From Paracoccus seriniphilus (GTDB lineage: Bacteria; Pseudomonadota; Alphaproteobacteria; Rhodobacterales; Rhodobacteraceae), in the NCBI RefSeq assembly GCF_028553745.1, contig NZ_CP067129.1:2462501-2526500 (forward strand): a DNA stretch of 64,000 bases. Reading direction: 5' to 3'. Numbering within the stretch: position 1 is the stretch's first letter; the number at the start of each line of letters is the position of its first letter. This document shows, piece after piece, positions 45,156 through 55,372 of this stretch. Made by a program: the position numbers and the translations under genes. Below the pieces are notes generated by a model. That model saw nothing but the letters and a program-made list of their open reading frames with translations. It made no database searches and was not told the DNA's origin.

Positions 45156-46034
45156 ATGTCCCGTGCCACGCCGAAAATCAGCTTCGAGTTCTTCCCCCCG
45201 AAGACGCTGGATGCCTCGTTCCGGCTGTGGGACACGGTGCGGGCGCTGGCGCCTCTGTCCCCGGATTTCGTCTCGGTGACCTATGGCGCGGGCGGCACCA
45301 CCCGGCAGCTGACCCATGAGGCCGTGACGACGATCAACCGCCATTACGGCCTGAATGTCGCCGCGCATCTGACCTGCGTCGAGGCCACGCGCGAAGAAAC
45401 ACTGAAGATCGTTCAGGATTACGCCGATGCCGGGATTCGCGAAATCGTCGCCCTGCGCGGCGATGCCCCCAAGGGTCAGGATCACTTCATCCCGCACCCC
45501 GAGGGCTTTGCCCATTCCGTCGAATTGATCGAGGCGATTGCCGCACGGGGCGACATGACCATCCGTGTCGGCGCCTATCCCGAGCCCCATCCCGACAGCA
45601 ACGGGACTGATGCCGATGTGACCTGGCTCAAGCGCAAGATCGACGCCGGGGCCAGCAGCGCAATCACGCAGTTCTTCTTCGAGGCTGAAACTTTTTTCCG
45701 TTTCCGCGACAGATGCGCCGCGGCGGGCATCGACGCGCCGATCATTCCCGGCATCCTGCCGATCCAGGGTTGGGCGGGCGCCAGACGATTCGCCCAAAGC
45801 TGCGGCACCTCGATCCCGCAATGGGCGGAAGAGGCATTCGAGGCTGCGATCCGCGACGGCGGCGACCGCGAAAAGCTGCTGGCGACCGCGATCTGCGCCG
45901 AGCTTTGCGACAAATTGCTGGATGGCGGTGTTGACCGGCTGCATTTCTACACGCTGAACCGGCCCGAGATGACCCGCGACGTTTGTGCCGCTTTGGGTCT
46001 TCACCCCGCCCGCGAACTGGAAGCCGTCGCCTGA
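45156..46034 (+). CDS. metF: 5,10-methylenetetrahydrofolate reductase
   Basis: Flavoprotein that makes 5-methyltetrahydrofolate, the methyl donor for methionine synthase; 292 residues in a TIM barrel. ISFEFFPPKT near the N-terminus, HLTCVEATREETLKIV, IVALRGDAPKG and GAYPEPHPDS are family motifs. AAAGGA precedes the chosen ATG; the frame extends 11 codons upstream. It supplies the split methionine synthase whose two subunits are encoded at 20-23 kb. The last 34 bp overlap the 3' end of the DUF2235 gene on the other strand. Confidence 0.94.
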   Translation: MSRATPKISFEFFPPKTLDASFRLWDTVRALAPLSPDFVSVTYGAGGTTRQLTHEAVTTINRHYGLNVAAHLTCVEATREETLKIVQDYADAGIREIVALRGDAPKGQDHFIPHPEGFAHSVELIEAIAARGDMTIRVGAYPEPHPDSNGTDADVTWLKRKIDAGASSAITQFFFEAETFFRFRDRCAAAGIDAPIIPGILPIQGWAGARRFAQSCGTSIPQWAEEAFEAAIRDGGDREKLLATAICAELCDKLLDGGVDRLHFYTLNRPEMTRDVCAALGLHPARELEAVA

Positions 46035-47194
46035 GCTTCGCCGCCACCCGGCGGAGCCGGGGGTCCGGCGGACGCTGTGTCACGCGGGACAACCGCCCCC
46101 TGATCCTGCGGCGTGGTTACGCCCTTGTCTTGCGGTGGCGATGACGGCCTCCGCCTGGGCCGCCTCGATCTGGGCGCATTTGCCGGGGCAAACCTGTTCA
46201 CCAGCAAGGCCGGCCCATCATAGCTGTCAGGATCGATCGAGGAATGCAGTTCCTCGCATTGATAATGTCCTGCGGTGCGTGGCGCACGGGCCAGAAAGGC
46301 CTTGCCCCAGCCGCGCCAGCTGCCCACCGAAGGAGCCGCCGGATCACAGGGGAACAGATTGCGCCAGTTCTGCGGCAGCGGCAGGCCGACCGCTTCGGCG
46401 CGCTCAAGCATCCAGACCAGCGGAATATTGGCCAGCGGCCGGGCGAACTCGCGACCACTCAACTGGCCGCCGACATCGGGATGCACACCTCGGAACCACA
46501 TCTGCTGGATACGTCCCTTGCATTTGGTGTCATCCCACAGGATCGGCGCAAATGCGGCCCGCGTTTCATCCAGCGCCAGCGCCTGAAACCCATGTTCGAC
46601 CTCGGGCACAAGATGGGCGTCGTGAAAGCGGAACAGCGGCTCGGTCAACATCCACAGCAACGGCAGTCGCAGCCCCAGCGCCATGACGGTGTCGAAACAG
46701 CCGACCATGCGGATCGTGACACCGGGATGCGAACGGCGATTGCGAAACATCTCGCGATGTCGGTCCGAGCCACCATTGCGATAGTAATGCCAGGCCAGCC
46801 GGATATTGCGCTCGGTCGCGGCCTCGGCCCGCAACAGGCCGACGCGGCCGATCATGCCTGCCAGACTGCGCACCGCAAAGGCCCCGCGTGAATAGCCGAT
46901 CAGGAAGATCTGGTCGCCGGGACGATAGCGTGATGCCAGCCAGCCATAGGCATTGACAATCCGCCGCTCCAGCACCCGACCCATGGCCAGATCCGGCAAG
47001 GTCTGCCAGCGGTTCCATTGCTGGCCGACGCCATAATACAGGCGGATCTGCCCGGCAGGCAGGGTCGGCAGGCCTTCCTTGCCGCTGAGCAATGAATGAA
47101 TGCGGCCTATGGAACTGCGCCGCCCTTCGGCCAGCGAGGCAAATGTGCCGTCCATCAGCACCACGTGATATGTCGTCGGGCGATTCCCATTCAT
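46001..47194 (-). CDS. DUF2235 domain-containing alpha/beta hydrolase-like protein
   Basis: 397 residues. The DUF2235 core has the nucleophile elbow GYSRGAFAVRSLAGMI (GxSxG), GCFDTVMALGLRLPL and WFRGVHPDVGG (catalytic His region). This family includes type VI secretion phospholipases (Tle1), but no vgrG, hcp or immunity gene is nearby and no signal peptide is present. Stand-alone DUF2235 proteins are common and uncharacterised. The C-terminal ~60 residues are Pro/Ala/Arg-rich and probably disordered. ATG at 47194 is preferred to GTG one codon earlier. Confidence 0.87.
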   Translation of the reverse strand: MNGNRPTTYHVVLMDGTFASLAEGRRSSIGRIHSLLSGKEGLPTLPAGQIRLYYGVGQQWNRWQTLPDLAMGRVLERRIVNAYGWLASRYRPGDQIFLIGYSRGAFAVRSLAGMIGRVGLLRAEAATERNIRLAWHYYRNGGSDRHREMFRNRRSHPGVTIRMVGCFDTVMALGLRLPLLWMLTEPLFRFHDAHLVPEVEHGFQALALDETRAAFAPILWDDTKCKGRIQQMWFRGVHPDVGGQLSGREFARPLANIPLVWMLERAEAVGLPLPQNWRNLFPCDPAAPSVGSWRGWGKAFLARAPRTAGHYQCEELHSSIDPDSYDGPALLVNRFAPANAPRSRRPRRRPSSPPQDKGVTTPQDQGAVVPRDTASAGPPAPPGGGEAQATASSSRAG

Positions 47195-47228
47195 CACCCG
47201 ACGCTAGCACGCCATTCCTTCGATGTGG

Positions 47229-48383
47229 TTAATCGAAAGCCATCACTGTCGCATTTGTCAGCAATCCGAAACCGTTGAAGCGCGTATTGGTCACGGTCGA
47301 ATAGGCCCCCGCACCGTGGAAGACGACATAATCCCCTTCCGCAATGTCGGACGGCAGGCTCAGTTCGCCGGGCAGGCGGTCTACCGAATCACAGGTCGGA
47401 CCAAAGACGACGCGACCGGTCAGTTCTCCGCTGCGCGCGATACCCTGCGGCGTCAGCACATCGATGCGATCAAGATTGCCGACGATCGGCAGTTCGGCCA
47501 ACCCGCCATAGACGCCGTCATTCAGAAAGACATCCCCGCCGTCGCGCACGCCCTTGACCCGTGCGATCAGGGAAAACGCATCCGCACAAAGCGCCCGGCC
47601 GGGCTCGCATACCAATGCCGGGGCCTCATCGGCGAAAACCTCGTTCACGGTGTCTGCGATCTCGGTAAAGATCGAGGTCAGGTCGGGCTCGACCCCGCTG
47701 ACCCGATGCGAGGGAAAGCCGCCGCCGACATTCAGCCGCCTTGCCCGCACACCCGCGGCATCACAGATTTCCCGCGCAACGCTGATATAGCTTTCCCAGG
47801 CGATCGGATCGACACATTGCGTGCCCGGATGAAAGGTCAGCGACGGCACATAGCCCCGCGCAGCGACCTTGGCCAACAGTTCTGCCGCCAGTTCGGGTGT
47901 CGCCCCGAATTTCGAGCCAAAATCATAGACCGCCCCCATCACCGGCAGCTTGAAGCGCGGCGAGATCTCGACCCTTCGATCACCGATGGAAACGGGCACC
48001 TGCGCAAACAGCTTGTCCAACTCGCTCTGGCTGTCCACCGACCATGAGGTGATCCCGGCATCGACCGCTTGCGCGATCTCGGCGGTGGAACGCACCGGAT
48101 TGTGGTAATGGCGCGCAGCCCGTGGCGCCATCCTGCCAACGAGGTCGATTTCATGGGGTGAAGCCACGTCAAAGCCGGTCAGCCCGGCCGTCACCAGGTT
48201 CTGTATCACGGCTTCATCCGGATTGGATTTGACCGCATAGGTGACCAGCCCCGGAAAACCGGCAATAAACCGACGTGCCTTTTCCTGCAGCACGGTCGGC
48301 GCAAAGGCCAGAACAGGATTTTCAGGCTGCAGCTGACGGATCAGTTCGGCCGGATTATCCCAAACGGTCTTTTGTTGTCCCAT
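47229..48383 (-). CDS. Ornithine decarboxylase-type PLP enzyme (fold type III)
   Basis: 384-residue alanine racemase-like decarboxylase of the Orn/DAP/Arg decarboxylase 2 family, most like eukaryote-type ornithine decarboxylase. The PLP lysine is Lys52 (TYAVKSNPDEAV); GGGFPSHRV binds phosphate, EPGRALCADAF and FGPTCDSVDRL (catalytic Cys) follow. Product would be putrescine, entering polyamine synthesis; lysine could also be a substrate in related bacterial enzymes. AAGGA precedes the ATG. Divergent from an Lrp-family gene that probably regulates it. Confidence 0.88.
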   Translation of the reverse strand: MGQQKTVWDNPAELIRQLQPENPVLAFAPTVLQEKARRFIAGFPGLVTYAVKSNPDEAVIQNLVTAGLTGFDVASPHEIDLVGRMAPRAARHYHNPVRSTAEIAQAVDAGITSWSVDSQSELDKLFAQVPVSIGDRRVEISPRFKLPVMGAVYDFGSKFGATPELAAELLAKVAARGYVPSLTFHPGTQCVDPIAWESYISVAREICDAAGVRARRLNVGGGFPSHRVSGVEPDLTSIFTEIADTVNEVFADEAPALVCEPGRALCADAFSLIARVKGVRDGGDVFLNDGVYGGLAELPIVGNLDRIDVLTPQGIARSGELTGRVVFGPTCDSVDRLPGELSLPSDIAEGDYVVFHGAGAYSTVTNTRFNGFGLLTNATVMAFD

Positions 48384-48536
48384 AGAGGATCCTTTCGCGG
48401 ATTTGTGGGCCCGGGGCGGGGCCAAGGCGCTTGCACAACAGAATGGCGCTTTTGTGGCGCGGTTTCACCGATGAAAAGGATAGATTTGCCGCATCGCTCC
48501 GTTAATATGACGAAAAATGTATCAATTTCACGAAAC

Positions 48537-48986
48537 ATGCGGAGTCGACAGCCCTTGGACGACCTGGACCAGAAGATTCTGATGCTGCTGTCACAGGATG
48601 CGCGCATGTCGGTGACATTGCTGGCACGACGCATGAAGGTCGCGCGTTCGACCGTGCAGGCCCGTCTTGAACGCCTGGAAAAGACCGGAGCCATCGCCGG
48701 CTATACGCTGCGACTGGGTGGAAACGCCCGGCTGGCCCATATTCGCGCCACCGTCATGGTGGCCATCGAACCACGCAGCCTGCCCGCGATCCTGGGTCGA
48801 TTGAAGCAAATGCCGCAGGTCGAGCGGATCCACACCACAAGCGGTCGCGTCGACCTGTTGCTGCAATTGGCAACCAGTTCGACCGCCGAACTGGACGAGA
48901 CGCTGGACCGGATTGGTGCGTTGGAGGGCGTGCGAAGCTCGGAGAGCCTGATCCATCTGTCCACCAAACTGGATCGGGCCCTGTGA
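48537..48986 (+). CDS. Lrp/AsnC family transcriptional regulator
   Basis: About 149 residues. Winged helix: DLDQKILMLLSQDARMSVTL and MKVARSTVQARLERLEKTGA; RAM domain: MPQVERIHTTSGRVDLLLQL. The start is uncertain: ATG 48537 has no clear ribosome-binding site, ATG 48507 lies further up, and TTG 48555 (giving the usual family start DDLDQKI) has GGAG ten bases upstream. Divergent from the ornithine decarboxylase gene, so control of polyamine synthesis in response to an amino acid is likely. Confidence 0.86.
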   Translation: MRSRQPLDDLDQKILMLLSQDARMSVTLLARRMKVARSTVQARLERLEKTGAIAGYTLRLGGNARLAHIRATVMVAIEPRSLPAILGRLKQMPQVERIHTTSGRVDLLLQLATSSTAELDETLDRIGALEGVRSSESLIHLSTKLDRAL

Positions 48987-48999
48987 CTGGGTCCGGTGA

Positions 49000-49653
49000 T
49001 CAAGTCCGGCGCAACTGGAACATATCGACAAAGTCCTGTGCCGCCGCGACATCTCCTGACAGAGAGATTCGGCCTTGACTGACATGATCGGTCAGGGCGA
49101 AAGGGCCATAGACGGCATGGGCCAGCGCATTTCCGCTACCCGAAAGGACAAAGGGCGCATCAGGCGTTTCGACAGCCTCGACCTCCGGCGCCCCGGATGA
49201 TCGCAGCCGAAACAGAAAACGCTCTTCACCGAAATCAAAGCCCGCATCGACGCAAACACCTTGCCTGACAGGTTGCGCCATCGCGGCCATCGAAATCATC
49301 AGGGCAGTCGGGCTGATGAACCGGCACGGATCATGGCCGGGATGCTGCGCCCCCCATCGACACATGGCTTGCAAAACCGGCAACAACCCCCGGCCCGAAT
49401 CCGTCAACGCATAGCTGGTGCTATGGGGCATCCGCCGAACCACGCCACTCTCGACAAGTTGGGCAATCCGCCGCGTCAGCACGCTGGCCGTAATTCCGGG
49501 CAGGCCGGCACGAATGGCCTGAAACCGCTTGGGCACAAAGATCAATTCGCGCACCACAAGAAGCGCCCAGCGATCACCAATGACGTTCAGAGCATGGGCC
49601 GCCAGACAGCCTTCATCATACCGAATTTGCGTATCTCCGCCGATCTTGGTCAT
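49000..49653 (-). CDS. HxlR-family transcriptional regulator with C-terminal domain
   Basis: 217 residues. HxlR winged helix at ~15-105: CLAAHALNVIGDRWALLVVR, GLPGITASVLTRRIAQLVES, SYALTDSGRGLLPVLQAMCR. The C-terminal ~110 residues form a second, SCP2-like or ligand-binding domain found in larger HxlR proteins. Divergent from the DUF1428-VOC gene pair; two direct repeats at its start codon are the probable operator. The inducer is unknown; electrophiles and quinones are known for some relatives. Confidence 0.87.
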   Translation of the reverse strand: MTKIGGDTQIRYDEGCLAAHALNVIGDRWALLVVRELIFVPKRFQAIRAGLPGITASVLTRRIAQLVESGVVRRMPHSTSYALTDSGRGLLPVLQAMCRWGAQHPGHDPCRFISPTALMISMAAMAQPVRQGVCVDAGFDFGEERFLFRLRSSGAPEVEAVETPDAPFVLSGSGNALAHAVYGPFALTDHVSQGRISLSGDVAAAQDFVDMFQLRRT

Positions 49654-49684
49654 TTTTTGATACTATTGGTTGCTTTTTGATACT
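49654..49684. promoter_or_regulatory. Tandem TTTTTGATACT repeats, probable HxlR operator
   Basis: Two identical 11-bp direct repeats (49654-49664 and 49674-49684) have a 20-bp period, about two helical turns, placing both on one DNA face. They begin at the HxlR start codon, in the divergent promoter region. Confidence 0.55.
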
Positions 49685-49739
49685 TCAAGGTTCAGCCTGA
49701 TCTGGTCAGACTGAATTTCCGTCCTGGGAGGACAGAAGA

Positions 49740-50093
49740 ATGACCTATTACTCCGGCTTCATCGCCGCCGTTCCCAACGCCAACAAACAGGCCTATCTGG
49801 ACCACGCCCGGAAATCCTGGCCGATGTTCAAGAAACGTGGCGCCCTGCGCATGGTCGAATGCTGGGGCGAGGACGTGCCCCATGGAAGCGAGACCGATTT
49901 TCATCGTGCCACCAAGGCCTCAGAGGATGAAACCCCGGTCTTCTCATGGATCGAATGGCCCGATCGCGCCACCTGCGACGCCGCATGGCAAGACATGATG
50001 AACGATCCTGACATGCAGGAAATGGGCGACATGCCCTTTGACGGCAAACGCATGTTCTGGGGCGGCTTTGCCCCGATTCTGGATGTCAGTTGA
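49740..50093 (+). CDS. DUF1428 family protein
   Basis: 117-residue alpha/beta ferredoxin-like (dimeric barrel) protein. The family core reads YYSGFIAAVPNANKQAYLDH and MVECWGEDVPHG, and the end has PFDGKRMFWGGFAPILD. Related to E. coli YbaA; biochemical function unknown. First of a two-gene unit with a VOC protein, divergent from the HxlR regulator. Confidence 0.88.
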   Translation: MTYYSGFIAAVPNANKQAYLDHARKSWPMFKKRGALRMVECWGEDVPHGSETDFHRATKASEDETPVFSWIEWPDRATCDAAWQDMMNDPDMQEMGDMPFDGKRMFWGGFAPILDVS

Positions 50094-50101
50094 GGCCCGC
50101 G

Positions 50102-50890
50102 ATGAGCAAGATGCACGGAAGGCCGATCTGGTATGAGCTGGCGGGCACGCCCGCCCAACGCAAACAGATCGAAGATTTCTATTCGCAATTGCTGGGCTGG
50201 GAGGTGCAGGACTCTGGCATGGAAGGATTTTCCTACCGGCTGGCGCGATTGAAAGGCGATATGGTTGCAGGCATGATGGACATGCCCGCAGAAGCTGGCG
50301 ACATGCCCCCGTTCTGGATGACCTATTTCGCGGTCGAGAATGCCGATGTCGCAGCGTCGGTGGCCATAAAGGCAGGGGCAAGCCTGCACCGTGCCCCGGC
50401 CGATATTCCCGGCACCGGCCGTTTCGCCATTCTGGTCGATCCTCAAGGTGCCGCCTTTGGCATTCTGCAACCCGAGGAGATGAAGGATGAACCGGCAGGC
50501 ACAGCCTTTGATCAGGACAAGCCCGGTCATGGCCACTGGCACGAGCTGATGACCTCGGACCCACAGGCCGCGCTGACCTTTTATGGTGATCTGCTGGGCT
50601 GGTCGAAATCAATCGAAGTGCCGATGGGCAGCGAAGGGATCTACCATCTGTTCTCGCAGGACGGGCAGGATATTGGCGGCATGCAGGGCATGGCCCATGC
50701 GTCGCACCCGATGTGGTTGACATATTTTGGCGTGAACAGCGTCCGGAACGCGGTTGATCGCATCTCGGCATTGGACGGCACGGTGATTCACGGACCGCAA
50801 GAAGTTCCCGGTGGCGGGTTCATCGCCATCGCCCTTGACCCGCAAGGTGCCATGTTTGCAATCGTCGGGCCGGAAAGCCTCATCGAATAG
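50102..50890 (+). CDS. Two-domain VOC superfamily protein
   Basis: 262 residues made of two VOC domains (about 5-125 and 140-260), each beginning with a strand followed by [18 protein letters not shown] or [16 protein letters not shown] and ending with [14 protein letters not shown] or [13 protein letters not shown]. Related to the glyoxalase-like CFP32 group; activity unknown. GAGG six bases before the ATG sets the start, 8 bp after the DUF1428 stop. Likely induced through the HxlR regulator. Confidence 0.87.
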   Translation: MSKMHGRPIWYELAGTPAQRKQIEDFYSQLLGWEVQDSGMEGFSYRLARLKGDMVAGMMDMPAEAGDMPPFWMTYFAVENADVAASVAIKAGASLHRAPADIPGTGRFAILVDPQGAAFGILQPEEMKDEPAGTAFDQDKPGHGHWHELMTSDPQAALTFYGDLLGWSKSIEVPMGSEGIYHLFSQDGQDIGGMQGMAHASHPMWLTYFGVNSVRNAVDRISALDGTVIHGPQEVPGGGFIAIALDPQGAMFAIVGPESLIE

Positions 50891-51008
50891 GCCCCTATCG
50901 CGAATTTCTTCCGCTCAATGGCCCCGCGTCGACCGGGAAGCGCGCGCTATCCCTTGGCCTTTCCGCATTGCTTCGGTAATCCGGGGGCAAGCAAGGGGAT
51001 TTGCCAAA

Positions 51009-54000
51009 ATGAGCATGGAAAAGAGTTTTGACGCCAAGGCCGCCGAGGCCCGCATCAGCGCAGAATGGGAAAAGACCAACGCATTTGCAGCCGGGGCCAA
51101 TGCCACGCGCGACGAAACCTTTACCGTGATGATCCCGCCGCCCAATGTCACGGGCAGCCTGCATATCGGCCACGCCTTCAACAACACCTTGCAGGATATT
51201 CTGGTCCGCTGGCACCGGATGCGCGGCTTTGACACGCTGTGGCAACCGGGACAGGACCATGCCGGCATCGCCACCCAGATGGTCGTCGAACGCCAGATGG
51301 CACAGCGTGGCGAACCGAACCGGCGCGAGATCGGGCGCGAGGCCTTTGTCGAGAAGATCTGGAACTGGAAGCGCGAATCCGGCGATACGATCATCAACCA
51401 GCTCAAGCGGCTGGGTGCCTCCTGCGACTGGTCGCGCAACGCTTTCACCATGTCCGGCGCTCCCGGCGCGCCCGCGGGTGAAGAGGGAAATTTCCACGAT
51501 GCGGTGATCCGCGTCTTTGTCGATCTCTATGACAAGGGCATCATCTATCGCGGCAAGCGGCTGGTAAACTGGGACCCGCATTTCGAAACCGCGATCAGCG
51601 ATCTCGAGGTCGAAAACCGCGAAGTTCCCGGCCATATGTGGCATTTCAAATATCCGCTGGCCGGTGGCGAAACATATGAATATGTCGAGCGCGACGAGGA
51701 CGGCAATGTCACCCTGCGCGAAACCCGCGACTATATCAGCATTGCCACGACCCGCCCGGAAACCATGCTGGGCGACGGGGCCGTCGCGGTCCATCCCGAC
51801 GACGCGCGCTATGCGCCCATCGTCGGCAAACTGTGCGAAATCCCGGTCGGCCCCAAGGAACACCGCCGCCTGATCCCGATCATCACCGATGAATACCCCG
51901 ACCCCGATTTCGGTAGCGGCGCGGTCAAGATCACCGGCGCGCATGACTTCAACGATTACGGCGTCGCAACCCGCAACAACATCCCGCTTTACGCGCTGAT
52001 GGACACCAAGGGCGCAATGCGCAGTGACGGGCTGTCCTACGCCGAAAGCGCGGAAATCGCCTCGCGCGCCGCGCGGGGTGAAGATGTCGGCGATGTCAGC
52101 AATGTGAACCTTGTTCCCGAGGATCTGCGCGGGCTGGACCGCTATGAGGCACGTCAGCGGGTGATCGACCAGATCAACGCCGAGAAGCTGGCCGTGACCT
52201 ATCTGCACAAGGAAATCGACAAGGAAACCGGCGCCGAACATCTGGAACGCCGCCCGGTTGTCGACAACAAGCCGATCATGCAGCCATTTGGCGACCGCTC
52301 GGGGGTGGTGATCGAACCGATGCTGACCGACCAGTGGTTCGTCGATACCCAGCGCATCGTCGGGCCTGCGCTCGAGGCCGTGCGCTCGGGCCGCACCGAG
52401 ATTCTGCCAGAGCAGCACAAGAAGGTTTACTTCAACTGGCTGGAGAATATCGAACCCTGGACCATCTCGCGCCAGCTGTGGTGGGGCCACCAGATCCCGG
52501 TCTGGTACGGGCTTGATCTGGCCGTCGAGAACTTTACCGACGATGAGAACGACGGCGCGCTGGACGAGGTCGAGCTGTTCGGGCTGCTGGCCGACGGGCT
52601 GGTCCATGCAGGTCAGAAACAGCATTGCGCGGCAAGTTTCGACGATGTGCGTGCCAAGTTCCGCGATGACATTGCCGGCCTTCCCGTACCGCTGGAAGCC
52701 AGCCGCGTCGTAGAGGTCGCCGACCGCCACGCGGCCATCGAGGCATTGGCCAAGGCGCTGGCCGATTACAATGTCAGCCAGGACCCGACCCATCTGATCT
52801 ATCCTGTCTGGCGCGACCCGGATGTTCTGGACACCTGGTTCAGCAGCGGTCTGTGGCCCATCGGGACATTGGGCTGGCCCGAGCCGACGCCCGAAATGGA
52901 AAAATATTTCCCGACGGATGTTCTGGTCACCGGCTTTGACATCATCTTCTTCTGGGTCGCCCGGATGATGATGATGCAGCTTGAGGTCGTCGGCGAGGTC
53001 CCCTTCCACACCGTCTATGTTCATGGCCTGGTGCGTGACGAAAAAGGCGCGAAAATGTCCAAGTCGAAAGGCAATGTCATCGACCCGCTGACGCTGATCG
53101 ACGAATATGGCGCTGACGCCATGCGCTTCACGCTGACCAGCATGGCAGCCATGGGACGCGACCCGAAGCTGGGTCCGAAACATGTCGAAGCCAACCGCAA
53201 TTTCGTCACCAAGATCTGGAACGCCACCCGATTTGCCGAAATGAACGGCGTGCGCGGTGGTGGCCAGCGGCCCGACCCGAGCCATACGGTCAACCGCTGG
53301 ATCATCGGCGAGGTCGCCCGCATCCGTCAATCGATCGATGCAGCCCTGGAAACCTATCGTTTCAACGATGCGGCAACCGGGCTCTATGCCTTTGTCTGGG
53401 GCAAGGTCTGCGATTGGTATGTCGAATTCGCCAAGCCGCTGTTTGATGGCGAAGATGCCGAAGAAACACGCGCAACGATGGGCTGGGTTCTGGAGCAGTG
53501 CTATCTGATGCTTCATCCGATCATGCCCTTTGTCACCGAAGAACTCTGGGCCCTGACCGGTGATCGCAGCAAGATGCTGGTTCATGGCGAATGGCCAAGC
53601 TATGGTGCCGAGCTGATCGACGCGGAAGCCGACCGCCAGATGAACTGGGTAATCTCGCTCATTGAAGCCGTGCGCTCGGCCCGCGCACAAATGGGCGTTC
53701 CCGCCGGAGCACGGCTCGATCTGATCGTGACCGAGGCTGATCAGGCCGCGAAAGACGCACTGGCAGCCAATGCACCCTTGATCGAGCGACTGGCCCGCGT
53801 CAACACACCGCGCGAAGGCAGCATGGCCAAGGGCATGATCTCGGTCTCCAATCAAGGTGCCAGCTTTGCATTGCCGATTGGCGATGTCATTGATGCCGCA
53901 GCCGAGACAGCCCGTCTGACCAAATCCCTCTCGAAAGCCGAGAAGGACCATGCTGGCCTGACGAAGCGGCTGGAGAATCCGAAGTTTGCAGCCAACGCAG

Positions 54001-54098
54001 ACCCCGAAGTCATCGAAGAAACCCGCAACAAGCTTGCTGCTCTCACGGACGACATCGACCGGCTGAAAGCCGCGCTGACCCAGCTTGCCACCTTCTGA
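51009..54098 (+). CDS. valS: Valyl-tRNA synthetase
   Basis: Class Ia aminoacyl-tRNA synthetase, 1029 residues. The HIGH motif is at 52-55 ([13 protein letters not shown]) and KMSKS at 682-686. An editing (CP1) domain lies between, with [19 protein letters not shown]. The C-terminal anticodon-binding domain and a coiled-coil arm ([20 protein letters not shown]) follow. At over 1000 residues it is longer than E. coli ValS (951) through insertions before residue 640. Start chosen at the ATG after AAGGGG; the long upstream frame is not supported. Stands alone as a transcription unit. Confidence 0.97.
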   Translation: MSMEKSFDAKAAEARISAEWEKTNAFAAGANATRDETFTVMIPPPNVTGSLHIGHAFNNTLQDILVRWHRMRGFDTLWQPGQDHAGIATQMVVERQMAQRGEPNRREIGREAFVEKIWNWKRESGDTIINQLKRLGASCDWSRNAFTMSGAPGAPAGEEGNFHDAVIRVFVDLYDKGIIYRGKRLVNWDPHFETAISDLEVENREVPGHMWHFKYPLAGGETYEYVERDEDGNVTLRETRDYISIATTRPETMLGDGAVAVHPDDARYAPIVGKLCEIPVGPKEHRRLIPIITDEYPDPDFGSGAVKITGAHDFNDYGVATRNNIPLYALMDTKGAMRSDGLSYAESAEIASRAARGEDVGDVSNVNLVPEDLRGLDRYEARQRVIDQINAEKLAVTYLHKEIDKETGAEHLERRPVVDNKPIMQPFGDRSGVVIEPMLTDQWFVDTQRIVGPALEAVRSGRTEILPEQHKKVYFNWLENIEPWTISRQLWWGHQIPVWYGLDLAVENFTDDENDGALDEVELFGLLADGLVHAGQKQHCAASFDDVRAKFRDDIAGLPVPLEASRVVEVADRHAAIEALAKALADYNVSQDPTHLIYPVWRDPDVLDTWFSSGLWPIGTLGWPEPTPEMEKYFPTDVLVTGFDIIFFWVARMMMMQLEVVGEVPFHTVYVHGLVRDEKGAKMSKSKGNVIDPLTLIDEYGADAMRFTLTSMAAMGRDPKLGPKHVEANRNFVTKIWNATRFAEMNGVRGGGQRPDPSHTVNRWIIGEVARIRQSIDAALETYRFNDAATGLYAFVWGKVCDWYVEFAKPLFDGEDAEETRATMGWVLEQCYLMLHPIMPFVTEELWALTGDRSKMLVHGEWPSYGAELIDAEADRQMNWVISLIEAVRSARAQMGVPAGARLDLIVTEADQAAKDALAANAPLIERLARVNTPREGSMAKGMISVSNQGASFALPIGDVIDAAAETARLTKSLSKAEKDHAGLTKRLENPKFAANADPEVIEETRNKLAALTDDIDRLKAALTQLATF

Positions 54099-54148
54099 CA
54101 GAAACTGCATCGGAGGCGCCCGTGACAATCGGCAGGTGCCTCCGGCGG

Positions 54149-54203
54149 GGGTATTTAATCAAAAGAGAAGACGCAGAGCCTTCTTCTTCGCACAAATACC
54201 CGA
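54149..54203. repeat. Inverted pair including 23-bp intergenic repeat copy 3
   Basis: Between the convergent valS and aminotransferase genes, the minus-strand copy at 54201-54179 matches the 23-mer at 5661 in 21 positions (GGGTATTTGTGCGAAG start). A weaker plus-strand copy (GGGTATTTAATC, then AAAAGAGAAG) starts at 54149. The two arms could fold into a hairpin with a loop of about 35 nt, possibly a transcription barrier for both genes. Confidence 0.6.
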
Positions 54204-54229
54204 ATATTGAATCTGACTGTCGTGGCGCG

Positions 54230-55333
54230 CTATCGCAAGCGCGCCAAGGCAGCAGGCAGCGCCCTTTCGAAAACGGCAAGTTCAGCCTCGGGAGCGCAGC
54301 TGACCCGAATACAGCGATCCAGCGGTGGCGTGCCCGGCATTCTGATGAACACCCCATTCTCCTCGAGAACCCTGACCAGGGCTCTTGCGAATCTCCCGTC
54401 GCGCCCCGTATCCAACGTGACGAAATTGGTCGCCGAGGATAGTGGAAGAAGACCGTTTTCCTTGCCGATTTGCGTGATGCGCTCCCGCGCGGTGGCGACT
54501 TCGCTACAGGTGAAGCGCAACCAATCCTGATCCTGCAGGGCCGCCAGCGCCCCATGTTGGGCGATACGATTGACTCCAAAGTGGTTCCTGATCCGTTCGA
54601 AGCCGGAAATCAGTGTCGGATGCCCGATCGCATAGCCGATGCGCGCGCCAGCCAGACCATAGGCCTTGGAAAAGGTTCGCATACGAATGACACGAGGATC
54701 ATCAGCCGCGATCTGCGGCACGGCACCCTCAGGAGCAAATTCCACATAGGCCTCGTCCAGAATCAGCAGTGTGCCGTCGGGCATCCTGTCCAGCATGGCC
54801 TCAATAGTGCGGCCCGAATGCCAGCTACCCATGGGATTGTCCGGGTTGGCCAGATAGATCAGCTTGGCGCCGGTCTGATGCGCCTTGGCAAGCAAGGCCT
54901 CGGGATCTTCGGCATCCTCCCGATAGGGCACCCTGTGCAACACCCCTCCAAAACCGGCAACATGGAAGTTGAAGGTCGGATATGCACCTTCGGAGGTCAC
55001 GACGGCCTCTCCCGGTGCCAGCATCAGCCGGACCAGCAGCCCCAGCAAACCATCGATTCCCTCACCGACGATCAGCGATTCAACCGGCACAGCACAATGC
55101 GCTGACAGGGCCTGCAGGAGGTCATGGCTGGTCGAATCGCCATATTGCCAGACTTGCGCGATGGCGTCGCGCATGGCGGACAGCGCCTTGGGGCTGGGGC
55201 CGAAGCCGTTTTCATTGGCACCGAGCCGGGCGACGAAGGGTCGCCCGATCTGTCGTTGCAATGTCTCGGGACCGACGAAGGGAACCGTGTTCGGCAGGGA
55301 AGCGGGGATCGGGGCGAAGTCGGGCAATTTCAT
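54230..55333 (-). CDS. Histidinol-phosphate aminotransferase-like PLP enzyme (class I/II)
   Basis: 367-residue fold-type I aminotransferase. The PLP lysine is Lys223 (RTFSKAYGLAGARIGYA), with LANPDNPMGSWHSG, LLILDEAYVEFAP and the N-terminal LGANENGFGPSPKAL typical of the HisC family. It is not in a his operon, and Rhodobacteraceae carry several HisC-like paralogues, so aromatic amino acids or another substrate are possible. ATG 55333 is preferred to GTG 55339. It begins 39 bp after cydX and may share the cyd transcript. Confidence 0.82.
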   Translation of the reverse strand: MKLPDFAPIPASLPNTVPFVGPETLQRQIGRPFVARLGANENGFGPSPKALSAMRDAIAQVWQYGDSTSHDLLQALSAHCAVPVESLIVGEGIDGLLGLLVRLMLAPGEAVVTSEGAYPTFNFHVAGFGGVLHRVPYREDAEDPEALLAKAHQTGAKLIYLANPDNPMGSWHSGRTIEAMLDRMPDGTLLILDEAYVEFAPEGAVPQIAADDPRVIRMRTFSKAYGLAGARIGYAIGHPTLISGFERIRNHFGVNRIAQHGALAALQDQDWLRFTCSEVATARERITQIGKENGLLPLSSATNFVTLDTGRDGRFARALVRVLEENGVFIRMPGTPPLDRCIRVSCAPEAELAVFERALPAALARLR

Positions 55334-55372
55334 GTGCACAGCCTTCGCCTATTTCCGATTCCTTCGCAAGCG

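Noticed and set aside
50895..54128. Open frame of 1077 codons on the minus strand opposite valS
   Set aside because: It mirrors valS across its whole length, has no recognisable motif and no ribosome-binding site. GC-rich codon bias keeps the opposite strand open.
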